Origin: Streptomyces tropicalis
Lineage (GTDB): Bacteria; Actinomycetota; Actinomycetes; Streptomycetales; Streptomycetaceae
DNA: 64,000 bases
Assembly (NCBI RefSeq): GCF_029269835.1
Contig: NZ_JARJBB010000004.1
Span: forward strand, 248,001-312,000
Reading direction: 5' to 3'
Part shown: positions 1-9,208 of the stretch, in pieces
How the letters are laid out: every line of letters begins with the position of its first letter
Numbering within the stretch: the first letter of the stretch is position 1
Translations under genes and position numbers: made by a program
The notes under the pieces: model-generated
The model's database searches: none
Told to the model about the DNA's origin: nothing
Seen by the model: only the letters and a program-made list of their open reading frames with translations

Positions 1-827
1 TCAACTGGCGTGCGGTGTGCGGAAACTGCCGGGCGTGCCTGCGCGGCCGTCCCTGGTACTGCTTCGACACGCACAACGCCCGGCAGCGGATGACCCTCAC
101 CAACGGCACCGAGCTGTCCCCGGCGCTCGGCATCGGCGCCTTCGCCGAGAAGACGCTCGTCGCCTCGGGCCAGTGCACCAAGGTCGACCCGTCGGTGGCC
201 CCGGCCGTGGCCGGGCTGCTGGGCTGCGGGGTGATGGCGGGCATCGGCGCCGCGATCAACACCGGGAGCGTCGGACGCGGCGACACCGTCGCCGTCATCG
301 GCTGCGGCGGTGTCGGCGACGCGGCCGTGGCCGGCGCGCACCTCGCCGGCGCGTCCAGGATCATCGCCGTCGACGTCGACGACCGCAAGCTGGAGACCGC
401 CCGCACCATGGGCGCCACGCACACCGTCAACTCCAAGGAGGCCGACCCGGTCGAGGCGATCCGCGACCTCACCGGCGGCTTCGGCGCCGACGTCGTCATC
501 GAGGCCGTGGGCCGCCCCGAGACCTACCGTCAGGCCTTCTACGCCCGCGACCTCGCCGGGACCGTCGTGCTGGTCGGTGTGCCCACCCCGGAGATGAAGC
601 TCGAACTGCCCCTGCTTGACGTCTTCGGGCGGGGCGGTGCGCTCAAGTCGTCCTGGTACGGGGACTGCCTGCCCTCCCGCGACTTCCCGATGCTCGTCGA
701 CCTGCACCTCCAGGGGCGTCTGCCGCTGGACAAGTTCGTGACCGAGACCATCCGGCTCGACGAGGTGGAGAAGGCGTTCGAGCGGATGCACCACGGCGAC
801 GTGCTGCGCTCGGTGGTGGTGTTCTGA
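1..827 (+). CDS. mscR: S-(hydroxymethyl)mycothiol dehydrogenase, 3' part (5' end outside window)
   Basis: Zinc-dependent medium-chain alcohol dehydrogenase. The family oxidises the formaldehyde-mycothiol adduct with NAD in the cytosol, detoxifying formaldehyde. The frame is open from base 3, so the N-terminal catalytic-zinc part is missing. The visible part begins with the structural-zinc lobe, four cysteines spaced C-x2-C-x2-C-x7-C ([15 protein letters not shown]). A Rossmann motif GCGGVG follows in the middle. The stop overlaps the start of the downstream hydrolase by one base (TGATG), so the two are probably one transcript. The partner is as expected, because metallo-hydrolases next to this dehydrogenase are thought to process the mycothiol product. 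The alternative is another class III-like alcohol dehydrogenase; the context favours the mycothiol enzyme. Confidence 0.92.
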   Translation, partial: NWRAVCGNCRACLRGRPWYCFDTHNARQRMTLTNGTELSPALGIGAFAEKTLVASGQCTKVDPSVAPAVAGLLGCGVMAGIGAAINTGSVGRGDTVAVIGCGGVGDAAVAGAHLAGASRIIAVDVDDRKLETARTMGATHTVNSKEADPVEAIRDLTGGFGADVVIEAVGRPETYRQAFYARDLAGTVVLVGVPTPEMKLELPLLDVFGRGGALKSSWYGDCLPSRDFPMLVDLHLQGRLPLDKFVTETIRLDEVEKAFERMHHGDVLRSVVVF

Positions 828-1456
828 TGGCCGCCCGCATCGAACGCCTCGTCACCTCAGGCCGCTTCACGCTCGACGGCGGCAGCTGGGAGGTGGACAA
901 CAACGTCTGGATCGTGGGCGACGACCACGAGGCGATCGTCATCGACGCCGCGCACGACGCCCGGGCCATCGCCGAGGCCGTCGGCGACCGCCGGCTGAGC
1001 GCCATCGTGTGCACCCACGCGCACAACGACCACGTCAACGCCGCTCCCGAACTCGCCGACCTGACCGGCGCGACGATCTGGCTGCACCCCGACGACCTGC
1101 CGCTGTGGAAGCTCACCCACCCGGACCGCGACCCCGACGAGCACCTGACCGACGGTCAGGTCATCGAGGCCGCGGGCGCGGACCTGACGGTCATCCACAC
1201 GCCCGGCCACGCCCCCGGCGCGGTCTGCCTGTACGACCCGGGACTGGGCACCGTCTTCACCGGCGACACCCTCTTCCAGGGCGGTCCCGGTGCCACCGGC
1301 CGCTCCTACTCGCACTTCCCGACGATCATCACCTCGATCCGCGACCGGCTGCTCACCCTGCCGCCCGAGACGAAGGTCCTCACCGGCCACGGCGACGCGA
1401 CCACCATCGGTGCGGAGGCCCCGCACCTGCAGGAGTGGATCGACCGGGGCCACTGA
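827..1456 (+). CDS. MBL-fold metallo-hydrolase coupled to mycothiol dehydrogenase
   Basis: A 209-residue metallo-beta-lactamase-fold hydrolase. The metal-binding signature THAHNDH is near residue 62, with a further HTPGHAPG block, a TGDTLF motif and a late GHGDAT histidine. This set matches the glyoxalase II-like branch, which hydrolyses thioesters. The ATG overlaps the dehydrogenase stop by one base, so translation is probably coupled. A role in hydrolysing formyl-mycothiol or related thioesters is inferred from the neighbour and not shown by the sequence. No signal peptide is visible, so it should be cytosolic. Confidence 0.9.
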   Translation: MAARIERLVTSGRFTLDGGSWEVDNNVWIVGDDHEAIVIDAAHDARAIAEAVGDRRLSAIVCTHAHNDHVNAAPELADLTGATIWLHPDDLPLWKLTHPDRDPDEHLTDGQVIEAAGADLTVIHTPGHAPGAVCLYDPGLGTVFTGDTLFQGGPGATGRSYSHFPTIITSIRDRLLTLPPETKVLTGHGDATTIGAEAPHLQEWIDRGH

Positions 1457-1642
1457 TCCGGTGCGGACTGGCGCTCCGGGCCCGGGCGACGGGCCCGGAG
1501 CGGCCTGGGGGAGCGGTCTTCGGAGTCTGTGCCAGATCGGCTGCGGGCTCCGGCAGGTCCGTCGGAAAAGGCGACAGAAGATGTCCGGATTCCACGGCAT
1601 CCTCGACGGCGGCATCGACGGGACACGTACGGGAGGCCGGAC

Positions 1643-2557
1643 ATGGCGGGACCGCTTCGAGGCAGGATCGCACTGGTCGCTGGGGCGACGCGGGGCGCGG
1701 GACGGGGGATCGCCGTGGAACTGGGCGCGGCCGGCGCCACCGTGTACGTCACGGGGCGCAGCACCCGGGCCCGCCGGTCGGAGTACGACCGCCCCGAGAC
1801 CGTCGAGGACACCGCCGACCTGGTCACCGCCGCGGGCGGGCACGGCATCGCCGTCCCCGCCGACCACCTCGACCCGGCCCAGGTACGGGCCGTGGTGGAC
1901 CGGATCGGCGCGGACCACGGCCGCCTCGACGTCCTCGTGAACGACATCTGGGGCGCCGAGCACCTCTTCGCCCGGGACACCCCGCTGTGGGAGCACGACC
2001 TCGACGCCGGGCTCAGGCTGCTCCGCCTGGCGGTGGAGACCCACGCGGTCACCAGCCATCACGCCCTGCCGCTGCTGCTGCGTCACCCCGGCGGCCTGGT
2101 GGTCGAGATGACCGACGGCACCGCCGCCTACAACCGCGACACCTACCGGGTCGGTTTCTTCTACGACCTCGCCAAGGCGTCCGTACTGCGGATGGCCTTC
2201 GCGCTCGGGCACGAACTGGGCCCCCGTGGGGCCACCGCCGTCGCCCTGACGCCGGGCTGGATGCGGTCGGAGATCATGCTGGAGCACTTCGGTGTCCGCG
2301 AGGACAACTGGCGCGACGCCCTGGAGCAGGTGCCGCACTTCGCCATCTCCGAGAGCCCGCGCTACGTGGGCCGGGCGGTGGCCGCCCTCGCCGCCGACGC
2401 GGAGGTGACCCGCTTCAACGGGCAGTCGCTGTCCAGCGGCGGCCTCGCCTGCGAGTACGGCTTCACCGACCTGGACGGCACCCGTCCGGACGCCTGGCGC
2501 TACCTCGCCGAGGTCCACGACGCGGGCCGGCCGGCGGACACGACCGGCTACCGCTGA
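1643..2557 (+). CDS. SDR family oxidoreductase
   Basis: A 304-residue short-chain dehydrogenase/reductase. The N-terminal cofactor loop reads AGATRGAGRG, a variant of TGxxxGxG, and the active-site YxxxK appears as YDLAK. It should be a soluble NAD(P)-dependent oxidoreductase of unknown substrate. The length and the acidic C-terminal extension resemble the DHRS1-like branch. The ATG at 1643 is preferred over an in-frame start at 1529 because GGGAGG lies just upstream and the homology-like sequence begins there. It stands alone, with a 186-base gap before it and the next gene 183 bases on. Confidence 0.88.
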   Translation: MAGPLRGRIALVAGATRGAGRGIAVELGAAGATVYVTGRSTRARRSEYDRPETVEDTADLVTAAGGHGIAVPADHLDPAQVRAVVDRIGADHGRLDVLVNDIWGAEHLFARDTPLWEHDLDAGLRLLRLAVETHAVTSHHALPLLLRHPGGLVVEMTDGTAAYNRDTYRVGFFYDLAKASVLRMAFALGHELGPRGATAVALTPGWMRSEIMLEHFGVREDNWRDALEQVPHFAISESPRYVGRAVAALAADAEVTRFNGQSLSSGGLACEYGFTDLDGTRPDAWRYLAEVHDAGRPADTTGYR

Positions 2558-2740
2558 CCGCCCGTCCGCCGCTCGCCCGTGCGCCCCGATCGGCCCGGCC
2601 GCCCGTAGCGGGCCCGCCGCGCCGCCCGGGTCCGCGGTGCCACCGTTTCGTCTCGGGCCGGCCGGCACCACAACCAACACCGGCCCCCGGATGTCTAGCT
2701 CTCGGAGAGCAGCGGGACAGATGAAGGGGGATATCCGGAC

Positions 2741-3436
2741 ATGAGGGGCATATCGAGACGGAGTGTCGTCGCGCTGGGGGTCACCGGGCTGGTCGCGCCG
2801 CTCGGTCTCGCACTCGGCGCCGCGCCGGCGCAGGCCGCGAGCTGCACGACGCAGGCCGGGCCGTACCAGAAGCAGGTGGAGAAGTTCCTCGGCCGTCCCG
2901 TCGACGGCCGCCAGTCCGCCGCCGACTGCAAGGCCATCCAGGCCTTCCAGACCAAGCACGGCATCACGCCGAACATCGGCTACGCGGGATCCGTCACCTG
3001 GGGTGTGATGGACCTCATGAACAAGCAGAAGGCGGTGGGCGACAAGCCGAACAGGGCCGGCAGGTGCCCGGTCGACAAGGGCCGCATCGCCTGCGTCGAC
3101 CTCACGGTCCAGCTGAGCTGGATCCAGGACGGCGGCCGCCTGGTCTACGGCCCCGTGCCCGTGCGCACCGGCCGGAACGGCTACGAGACCCGCACCGGCC
3201 TGAAGAAGATCTACTGGCGTGACATCGACCACGTCTCGTCGCTGTACCACGTGTCGATGCCGTACAGCCAGTTCTTCGACGGCGGCCAGGCCTTCCACTC
3301 GGTCGGCCTCAGCATGTGGAACCCGCCGGGGTCCCACGGCTGCGTGAACATGACGACGAAGGACGCCAAGTCCTACTGGTCGCTCCTGAAGAAGGGCGAC
3401 GACGTCTTCGTCTACGGCCGCAAGCCGGGCACCTGA
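2741..3436 (+). CDS. Secreted L,D-transpeptidase with peptidoglycan-binding domain
   Basis: A 231-residue cell-wall enzyme. The N-terminus is an export signal with a twin-arginine-like start (SRRSVVALG) and an AQA-AS cleavage site near residue 33. A peptidoglycan-binding-like helical domain follows (about 35-95). The YkuD L,D-transpeptidase domain fills the C-terminal half: a conserved histidine near 186 and the SHGCVN motif with catalytic Cys near 201. The family forms 3-3 peptidoglycan crosslinks or attaches proteins outside the membrane. AGGGGG upstream of the ATG supports the start. A strong hairpin follows the stop, so it is probably monocistronic. Confidence 0.92.
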   Translation: MRGISRRSVVALGVTGLVAPLGLALGAAPAQAASCTTQAGPYQKQVEKFLGRPVDGRQSAADCKAIQAFQTKHGITPNIGYAGSVTWGVMDLMNKQKAVGDKPNRAGRCPVDKGRIACVDLTVQLSWIQDGGRLVYGPVPVRTGRNGYETRTGLKKIYWRDIDHVSSLYHVSMPYSQFFDGGQAFHSVGLSMWNPPGSHGCVNMTTKDAKSYWSLLKKGDDVFVYGRKPGT

Positions 3437-3450
3437 CGGACCGGCGCCCG

Positions 3451-3471
3451 GCCGGCGGCGCCGCCGCCGGC
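3451..3471 (+). terminator. Hairpin after the L,D-transpeptidase gene
   Basis: A perfect 9-bp GC stem with a 3-base loop starts 15 bases after the stop codon. There is no U tract, which is usual for streptomycete terminators. Confidence 0.55.
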
Positions 3472-3622
3472 TCGGGTGTGGCACGGCCCCGCGATGACCT
3501 GCGGAAGTGAACTCCCGGTGAGGGAACGGCTCGTTGACGTGATGAGCAACACGGTCCGAAATGCCCCTATGGCGTGCACTTACTCACAGCGCCTTCACGA
3601 CGATCGGCATATGCTTCACAGC

Positions 3623-3796
3623 ATGTCCACCACTGTTGAACCCGTCTCCGAGAGATCGGCCGCGGAGGTCAACGAGGAGATCCGGGCCCTGTGGCGCCGG
3701 TCGGGCGGGACACTGACCACGGAGCAGCGCGAGGAATACCAGCGGCTCGTCATGGAGTGGGCCGCGGCGGCTCCGCATACGGTCAGGGCGGCCTGA
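3623..3796 (+). CDS. Small conserved-looking hypothetical protein (57 aa)
   Basis: A short acidic, helix-prone protein beginning MSTTVEPVSERSAAEVNEEIR and ending in an alanine/arginine tail. I do not recognise a domain. The open frame reaches back to 3476, but the sequence only looks protein-like from the ATG at 3623. A TATGCT hexamer (3610-3615) lies 7 bases before this ATG and there is no Shine-Dalgarno sequence, so a leaderless transcript is likely. It is probably a soluble small protein; no function can be assigned. Confidence 0.6.
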   Translation: MSTTVEPVSERSAAEVNEEIRALWRRSGGTLTTEQREEYQRLVMEWAAAAPHTVRAA

Positions 3797-3981
3797 GCCA
3801 CCACCGGGCACCGGTTACCAGCCTCCGGGCACCCCGAGCGAGAGGGTGCCCTTCTCGTACGCCTTCGCCGTCGACCACGGCATCGCACCCGCCGGCGGGC
3901 CGGAACCCGTCGGCGCGGTCACGCCTGCCCGCGTCCGCCGCATGAGCCCCGTCACTTCCCAGCCCTGCCGGAGGGGGCCGC

Positions 3982-5364
3982 CTATCCCCAGGTCGCCGAG
4001 TAGTACCGCTGGTACGCCTTGCGGTCCTGCTCCGCACGGATCCACCGCGTGGCGACCAGCGCGACCAGACTGCCCGCGATGATCAGCAGGCCGGGGCCGA
4101 CGGTGCCCGGGTCCGTGAGCCGGGACACCAGGGTGGCGGCGTTCGTGCCGTCGCCCGCGGTGGCCGAGGACCCCGGTGAGGCCGCGCCCGGCGCGATCGA
4201 GCCGCGCGACGCCGAGCCGGGCGGAGCCGTGGCGGGCACCGACCCCTGGCCGCCGGACTGCGGCGCCGACACGAGCAGCTTCATCCCGAGCGCGGACAGG
4301 GCCTTCGTCACCGGCTGGAAGAACGTCGTGCCGCCCTGCGTGCAGTCGCCGCTGCCGCCCGAGGTCACGCCGAGCGCGATGCCGTCCGAGAACAGCGGTC
4401 CTCCGCTGTCCCCGGGCTCCGCGCACACCGTTGTCTGGATCAGCCCGGTGACGGTGCCCTCGGGGTAGTTCACCGTGGCGTTCAGGCCGGTCACCCGGCC
4501 GTCGTGCAGCCCGCTGGTGCTGCCGCTGCGGAAGACCCGCTGCCCCACCGACGCGTCCGCCGTGCCGGTGATCCGCACCCCCTTGCCACCGCCGATCGCC
4601 ACGATCCCGGCGCCCTCGCCCGCACGCCCGGAGGCGTACTGCACCAGCGAGAAGTCGTTGCCCGGGAAGGTGCTCCGGACGGTACGGCCCAACTGCCGGT
4701 CACCCTGGTTGTCGGCGAACCAGGTCGATCCGGCCGGCCCGCAGTGCCCGGCGGTGAGGATGAAGTCGGTCTTCCCGTCCGTCACGTTGAACCCGGCCGA
4801 ACAGCGGCCGCCGGTCGACAGGATGGGCTGCGCCCCGTTGAGCCGGGTGGTGAACGCGCCCCGGGTGCGCTCCATGTGCACGAACGGGCCGATCCCGCCG
4901 GCGACGCGGGACATCCGTCCCCAGTCGCTCACGGAGACGGTGCGGTCGGCCTCCACCACCACCCGGTTGGACCGGTAGTCCATCACCCACGCCGTGCCCG
5001 CCACCCGGGGCGCCGCCCGCAGCGTCGACGCGGCCGACCTCAGTTCGGCCATGCTGTGCCGCACGATCCTCGGCTCGGCGCCGGCCCGCCGCACCTCGGC
5101 GGCGGCCGCCGCGTCCGTCACGGCGACGACCGGACGGCCGTCCGCGCCGATCCAGTTGCCCGCGGTGCGGGAGGCGCCGAGCCGTGCCGCCAGGCCCGAG
5201 CCGAGGTCCACGGAGGACGGCGGGGCGCTGCGCGGCACGGCGGTCGCGCCTGGGGACTCGGCGGCCATCGCCGCCTGCGTGACCATCGCCCCTCCCAGCA
5301 GTAGTCCCGCGACGGCCGTCAGCCGTGTCACCCGCCGGACGACCCGTCGTCGTACGTGCCTCAT
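3982..5364 (-). CDS. S1 family (streptogrisin-like) serine protease with C-terminal membrane anchor
   Basis: A 460-residue extracytoplasmic chymotrypsin-fold protease. A basic signal peptide (about 1-34) is followed by a pro-region (about 35-180) and a mature domain. The catalytic triad is visible: His207 in TAGHCG, Asp237 in NDFSLVQY and Ser320 in GDSGGPLF, with paired cysteines around them. Secreted streptogrisins normally stop after the catalytic domain. This protein continues through a Gly/Ser/Pro/Ala linker (about 370-420) into a hydrophobic segment (about 423-441) and a short basic tail, so it should stay in the membrane with the protease outside. GGGAG upstream of the ATG supports the start. 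Substrate unknown. Confidence 0.92.
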   Translation of the reverse strand: MRHVRRRVVRRVTRLTAVAGLLLGGAMVTQAAMAAESPGATAVPRSAPPSSVDLGSGLAARLGASRTAGNWIGADGRPVVAVTDAAAAAEVRRAGAEPRIVRHSMAELRSAASTLRAAPRVAGTAWVMDYRSNRVVVEADRTVSVSDWGRMSRVAGGIGPFVHMERTRGAFTTRLNGAQPILSTGGRCSAGFNVTDGKTDFILTAGHCGPAGSTWFADNQGDRQLGRTVRSTFPGNDFSLVQYASGRAGEGAGIVAIGGGKGVRITGTADASVGQRVFRSGSTSGLHDGRVTGLNATVNYPEGTVTGLIQTTVCAEPGDSGGPLFSDGIALGVTSGGSGDCTQGGTTFFQPVTKALSALGMKLLVSAPQSGGQGSVPATAPPGSASRGSIAPGAASPGSSATAGDGTNAATLVSRLTDPGTVGPGLLIIAGSLVALVATRWIRAEQDRKAYQRYYSATWG

Positions 5365-5555
5365 GCGTGGCTCCCGAACCCCGAACGCGCGGACTCAACA
5401 CCGCAGGGCGCCACGGTCGTTGAGCGCCCCCACTCCCATACGCACCCGGCACCCCGTGCGTTCACCGCCGCCGTGGTCCCCTCTCCTCACGGCGCGCGGG
5501 GAGCGCGTGCGCGTGCCCGGACGCCGCCCCGCGAGCCCGTGCGCACGTCTCGGCT

Positions 5556-5561
5556 TAGACT
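5556..5561 (+). promoter_or_regulatory. -10 hexamer of a leaderless promoter (PPOX gene)
   Basis: TAGACT ends 6 bases before the ATG at 5568 and no ribosome-binding site is present. That geometry fits transcription starting at the A of the start codon. Confidence 0.5.
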
Positions 5562-5567
5562 GCGGGC

Positions 5568-5960
5568 ATGGACGACACCGCGCTGGAGCGCCTCGGCGCC
5601 GGCAAGTACCTGCTGGTCACCAGCTACCGCAGGAACGGCACTCCGGTCGCCACCCCGGTGTGGGTGGTCCGCGACGGCGACGCGCTCGGCGTGTGGACGG
5701 CCGCCGACTCCTGGAAGGTCAAGCGGATCCGCAACCGCGGCGACGTCCTGGTCGGGCCGTGCGACGTGCGGGGCAACCCCACCGGCGACCAGATGCCGGC
5801 GACGGCGGAGATCTGCGACCCGGCCGCCACCGCGCGCTACCGCGGTCTCGTCGCCCGCAAGTACGGCATCCTTGGGCGCCTCACCCTGTTCGGCAGCCGG
5901 CTGCGCCGGGGCGAACAGGGCACCGTCGGCATCCGGATCGTGCTCGCGCCCACCGCCTGA
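5568..5960 (+). CDS. PPOX-class F420-dependent oxidoreductase
   Basis: A 130-residue flavin/deazaflavin-binding split-barrel protein. The opening pattern KYLLVTSYRRNGTPVATPVW is typical of the F420-dependent PPOX subgroup, followed by VWTAADSWKVKRIRNRGDV, where the family contacts cofactor phosphate. Members reduce or oxidise small organic molecules with F420 in the cytosol; the substrate here cannot be told. It appears leaderless and monocistronic. Confidence 0.88.
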   Translation: MDDTALERLGAGKYLLVTSYRRNGTPVATPVWVVRDGDALGVWTAADSWKVKRIRNRGDVLVGPCDVRGNPTGDQMPATAEICDPAATARYRGLVARKYGILGRLTLFGSRLRRGEQGTVGIRIVLAPTA

Positions 5961-6084
5961 CACCCCGTCCGGCCCGCACGGCCGGCCGCCCCGGCAGGCT
6001 CGCACGGCCGCCGCCCGAGCGGGCCCGGACGGGTCGGGTGCCGGACCGGTCCGGGCGCACCGCCCGGACCCGTCCGGCTTCCCG

Positions 6085-8862
6085 CTACGCGCCGTCGACG
6101 ACCGTGCCGGTCAGCACGGGCCCGCCGGGCTGCGGCCTGCCCTCGTCGTCGACGGCCTGCAGGCGCACCGACTCCGGATGCTCCCGGACCCGGTCGCGGA
6201 CCGTCGGCACCGCGAGGTCCGCGCTGCGCCGGCCCGCCGGGACGGACAGCCGCAGGGTCAGGCCCGGCACCTTCGACAGCGGGCGCTCCGGCGTCGGCGA
6301 GGCGCCCGAGACCTCCCGCAGCCACCGCGGGTCGACGTCCCTCGTGGACAGCTCCGGCCCGTGCGGCACGGGCCGCACGGCGAAGGCGAGCGGGACCCCG
6401 GTGTCGGCGGCCGCGGACAGGGTCAGCCGCCATGTGAGGGACCTGCCCTCGGTGACCCGTCCGGCGACCGGCGTCGCGGTGACCGTGGGCCGCGGATCGT
6501 CGTTCCGCACGGTCACCCCGCCCCGGTAGGACCCGACCACCGCGTGGCGCACCGCCTTCACCAGCACGTCGTGGGACACGTCCGGGCCGTAGCGGGTGTT
6601 GCCCTCGACCCGTACCGGCACGTCGACGGCGGGGCCGCCCGCGCGCACGGCCACCAGCCGCTCCGTGCTCCGGCCCGTCGCCGGATCGAGGACGTACACG
6701 CGCACCTGACCCTGGCCGTGCCCGGACACCCGGACGGGCACCCGGTAGGTGCGCACACCGGAGTCGCCCTCGGCGACGGTGAGCCGGCCGACGTCGACGC
6801 GGGGCAGCGCGTCCGGCCGGACCGCCGGTGTCCCGGCGCGCCAGCCCCAGGCGTCCATCAGCCAGGCGCGGCCCGACCGGGTGCGGGGCGTCAGCTCCAG
6901 CGCGCCCACGCGTCGCAGGTCGACTCCGGCGCCGCGGGCGGCCGTCAGCGGGACCCGCAGCTCGCGCGCCCAGGCGGAGGCGGTCCGTTCGGTGCCCGGG
7001 AGCCCGTCCGCGTCGACGCGCCCGAGCGTGGCACGGTGGCCGGCGGTGTCGGTGACGGACACGTCCAGCCGTGTCCCGGAGGTGTTCGGCGGCACGATCA
7101 GACGCAGCGTCAGATCCGTGGCGCCGGCGAGGGACAGCGGCGTGCCCGGCCGGACCACGACCGGACGTCCCGCGGCGGTCCAGCGCAGCGCCACGGCGCG
7201 GCGCCCGGTCTCCCGGTCGGTCTCCCAGCGCGCGAAGTGCGGCGACGTGCCGGACGAGCCGGTGCCGAGGCAGGCGACCGAGGGCCGCGGGTCGACCGCG
7301 GAGCACAGCCGGCCGCCGGTCACCGTGACCGGCCCGTCGGGGAGGAGGCCGCCGCCGCGCCCGGCGCCGACGGCGTGCGTGAGCACCCGGGCCGGGTCGG
7401 CCGACGGGGCGCGGCGGCCGGAGCCGTCCAGGAGCGGGCGCACGCGGTCGTCGCCGGCGACGAACAGCCGTGCCGCCGCGGCGATGTAGGTGGCGCCCGC
7501 CCGGTGCTGCTGGTCCGCGGTCAGCCGGGTCCGGGTGCCCGGCGAGCAGAGCGGGTCGCGGTGTGCGGGGTCGTCCCAGAAGTCGTCCTCGGCCGGCGCC
7601 TGCGCCGTGCCCGGCGTCCATTCGGTGTTGAAGAAGTTGTGGTCCGCGCCGACCATGTAGACGGCACTGTGCAGGGCGGTGCCCCGTCCGGTGCCCCGGG
7701 TGCCGTCGACGTACAGCTCGCCCTGGAGATCGGAGACGTCGCCGTCGCAGCCCGGCAGGATCGTCGTCGAGGGCACGTCGGCGACCGGGTTCTGACCGAA
7801 GACCGTCGGGCCGATCAGCACGGTGCCGCGGATGTGCCAGCGGACCGCGCCGCGGTAGCCGTCCTGGCCGGCCGGCGGCGGGTTCAGGCTGTCGAGGGCG
7901 GCCCGGTTGACGCCCTCGCCGCCGCGCGAGTGCCCGACCAGCAGGACGCGGGAGAGGTCGGCCCGGGGCGCCCGGCGGACGGCGTCCGGGGCCGAGGCGG
8001 GGCGGGCGGCCCAGTCGGCCCAGTGGGCCAGGTGCAGCCGCACCAGCGAGGAGCGGGCCTGAGCACCCCCGTCCTCGGCGGCGAAATCCTGCCCGTTGAC
8101 GCCGTTCGCCGCGACGGACACCGTGACGTAGCCCTGTGAGGCGAGGAGCCGCTGGTCCCGGAGGTAGCCGCGGTGGCTCGGGATCGGCCGGGTGCCCGCC
8201 GGGCACGGCCAGTCCCCGGAGACCCTGCCGTGCGACGCGTAGCAGGTGGCGTGGCGGCCGTGCAGGAACAGGGCGAGCGGGCGGGTGCCGGTGGCGCCGC
8301 GCGGGGCGACCACGACGGCCTTCATCTCCACCGGCGCCGCGAGGCCGGGCAGCCGGACGGGGGCGAGGGTGTACTCGCCGGTGGTGGTCGCGTAGCGGCC
8401 CGGCCGGCCCGGGTCCACGGCGTTCGCCGGGAGCGGGGCCGGAGGCGGGGCGGCGGTCGGGCCGCTGCGGCCGGGCGGGGCGGCCGATGCGGAGGGGGCG
8501 TCCAGCCGCCGCCCGGACGCCAGGACCTGAAGCCCGGTCAGCCCGGAGGCGGGTGTCCGGTCCGGACCGAGCCGGAAGGTGCGGCCGTCCGGACCGGGCC
8601 GCGGCCGGCCGAGCAGGCGGCCGCCCGCGTAGAACTCGACGCGTGCGTCCCCGAGGGCGACCGGCGCCGGGGAACGCCACACCAGCTCCCGATCGGCCCC
8701 CTCGCCGGTGACGCGCCAGCCCGGCGGCAGCCCGCCGTCGGCGTCCACCGCGGTGAACGCCGCGGTGGCGGTGGCCTGCCGGGCCTGCGCGGGCCAGGGC
8801 GCGGCCGCTATGAGGGCGAGCACCGCCGCGGCGGTGATCCCTGTTCGCCGGGCACGGATCAA
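6085..8862 (-). CDS. Large secreted alpha/beta-hydrolase (esterase/lipase-like) with Calx-beta-like repeats
   Basis: A 925-residue exported protein. The start is a TTG preceded at ideal distance by AGGAGG; the frame stays open for another 154 codons upstream, but that part is low-complexity. The signal peptide ends near PAQA-RQ. The central domain has an LFLHGR oxyanion-type strand and the nucleophile elbow GHSRGG, with Ser near 312. The C-terminal third carries a Calx-beta-like stretch (LTVAEGDSG) and a second related segment, usually adhesion or calcium-binding modules. The stop is TAG. It is probably a secreted esterase or lipase-like enzyme; the substrate and the acid and histidine of the triad are not assigned. 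It is divergent from the GT87 gene. Confidence 0.8.
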   Translation of the reverse strand: MIRARRTGITAAAVLALIAAAPWPAQARQATATAAFTAVDADGGLPPGWRVTGEGADRELVWRSPAPVALGDARVEFYAGGRLLGRPRPGPDGRTFRLGPDRTPASGLTGLQVLASGRRLDAPSASAAPPGRSGPTAAPPPAPLPANAVDPGRPGRYATTTGEYTLAPVRLPGLAAPVEMKAVVVAPRGATGTRPLALFLHGRHATCYASHGRVSGDWPCPAGTRPIPSHRGYLRDQRLLASQGYVTVSVAANGVNGQDFAAEDGGAQARSSLVRLHLAHWADWAARPASAPDAVRRAPRADLSRVLLVGHSRGGEGVNRAALDSLNPPPAGQDGYRGAVRWHIRGTVLIGPTVFGQNPVADVPSTTILPGCDGDVSDLQGELYVDGTRGTGRGTALHSAVYMVGADHNFFNTEWTPGTAQAPAEDDFWDDPAHRDPLCSPGTRTRLTADQQHRAGATYIAAAARLFVAGDDRVRPLLDGSGRRAPSADPARVLTHAVGAGRGGGLLPDGPVTVTGGRLCSAVDPRPSVACLGTGSSGTSPHFARWETDRETGRRAVALRWTAAGRPVVVRPGTPLSLAGATDLTLRLIVPPNTSGTRLDVSVTDTAGHRATLGRVDADGLPGTERTASAWARELRVPLTAARGAGVDLRRVGALELTPRTRSGRAWLMDAWGWRAGTPAVRPDALPRVDVGRLTVAEGDSGVRTYRVPVRVSGHGQGQVRVYVLDPATGRSTERLVAVRAGGPAVDVPVRVEGNTRYGPDVSHDVLVKAVRHAVVGSYRGGVTVRNDDPRPTVTATPVAGRVTEGRSLTWRLTLSAAADTGVPLAFAVRPVPHGPELSTRDVDPRWLREVSGASPTPERPLSKVPGLTLRLSVPAGRRSADLAVPTVRDRVREHPESVRLQAVDDEGRPQPGGPVLTGTVVDGA

Positions 8863-9208
8863 GGGTTCCTCCTGGTCACCCGATGCGCGGGCACCCCGTC
8901 GGTCCCGGGGGCCTCTCGCGCCCCGGAGGACGGAGGGCGAACCCTGTGGGTTGCCTGTGACATGCCCGGGGCGGGGCCCAACGGCGCTATCCCGCCACGT
9001 GGTTGGGCGGACGGGAAGCCCGGTGCGGCGGGCCCCGGAGGGCGAGGTCACCGGAGGGCCCGGGGCCTCGGCGCGGGCGGGCGCGAGGGGCGGGAGGGCG
9101 GCCCGGAAGCCCGCGGTCCCGGCCTCACCGCCGGGGCGCGGCACGGCGGTGGACGGGGAGCGCTGGGCTAAGCTGCCCACGCTGCGGACGGGACAGGGCG
9201 GGTGCGGG
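8863..9208 (+). other. Divergent intergenic region, 346 bp
   Basis: It separates the TTG of the secreted hydrolase from the GTG of the GT87 gene. A TAAGCT hexamer at 9169-9174 is a plausible -10 element for the + gene. Open frames cross the region on both strands but are compositional extensions of the flanking genes. Confidence 0.5.

Noticed and set aside
857..3484. An 875-codon - strand frame opposite the first three + genes
   Set aside because: It is a mirror of true genes with strong motifs on the + strand.
8708..9208. N-terminal extension of the GT87 gene
   Set aside because: It overlaps the divergent secreted-hydrolase start and has no membrane-protein character.
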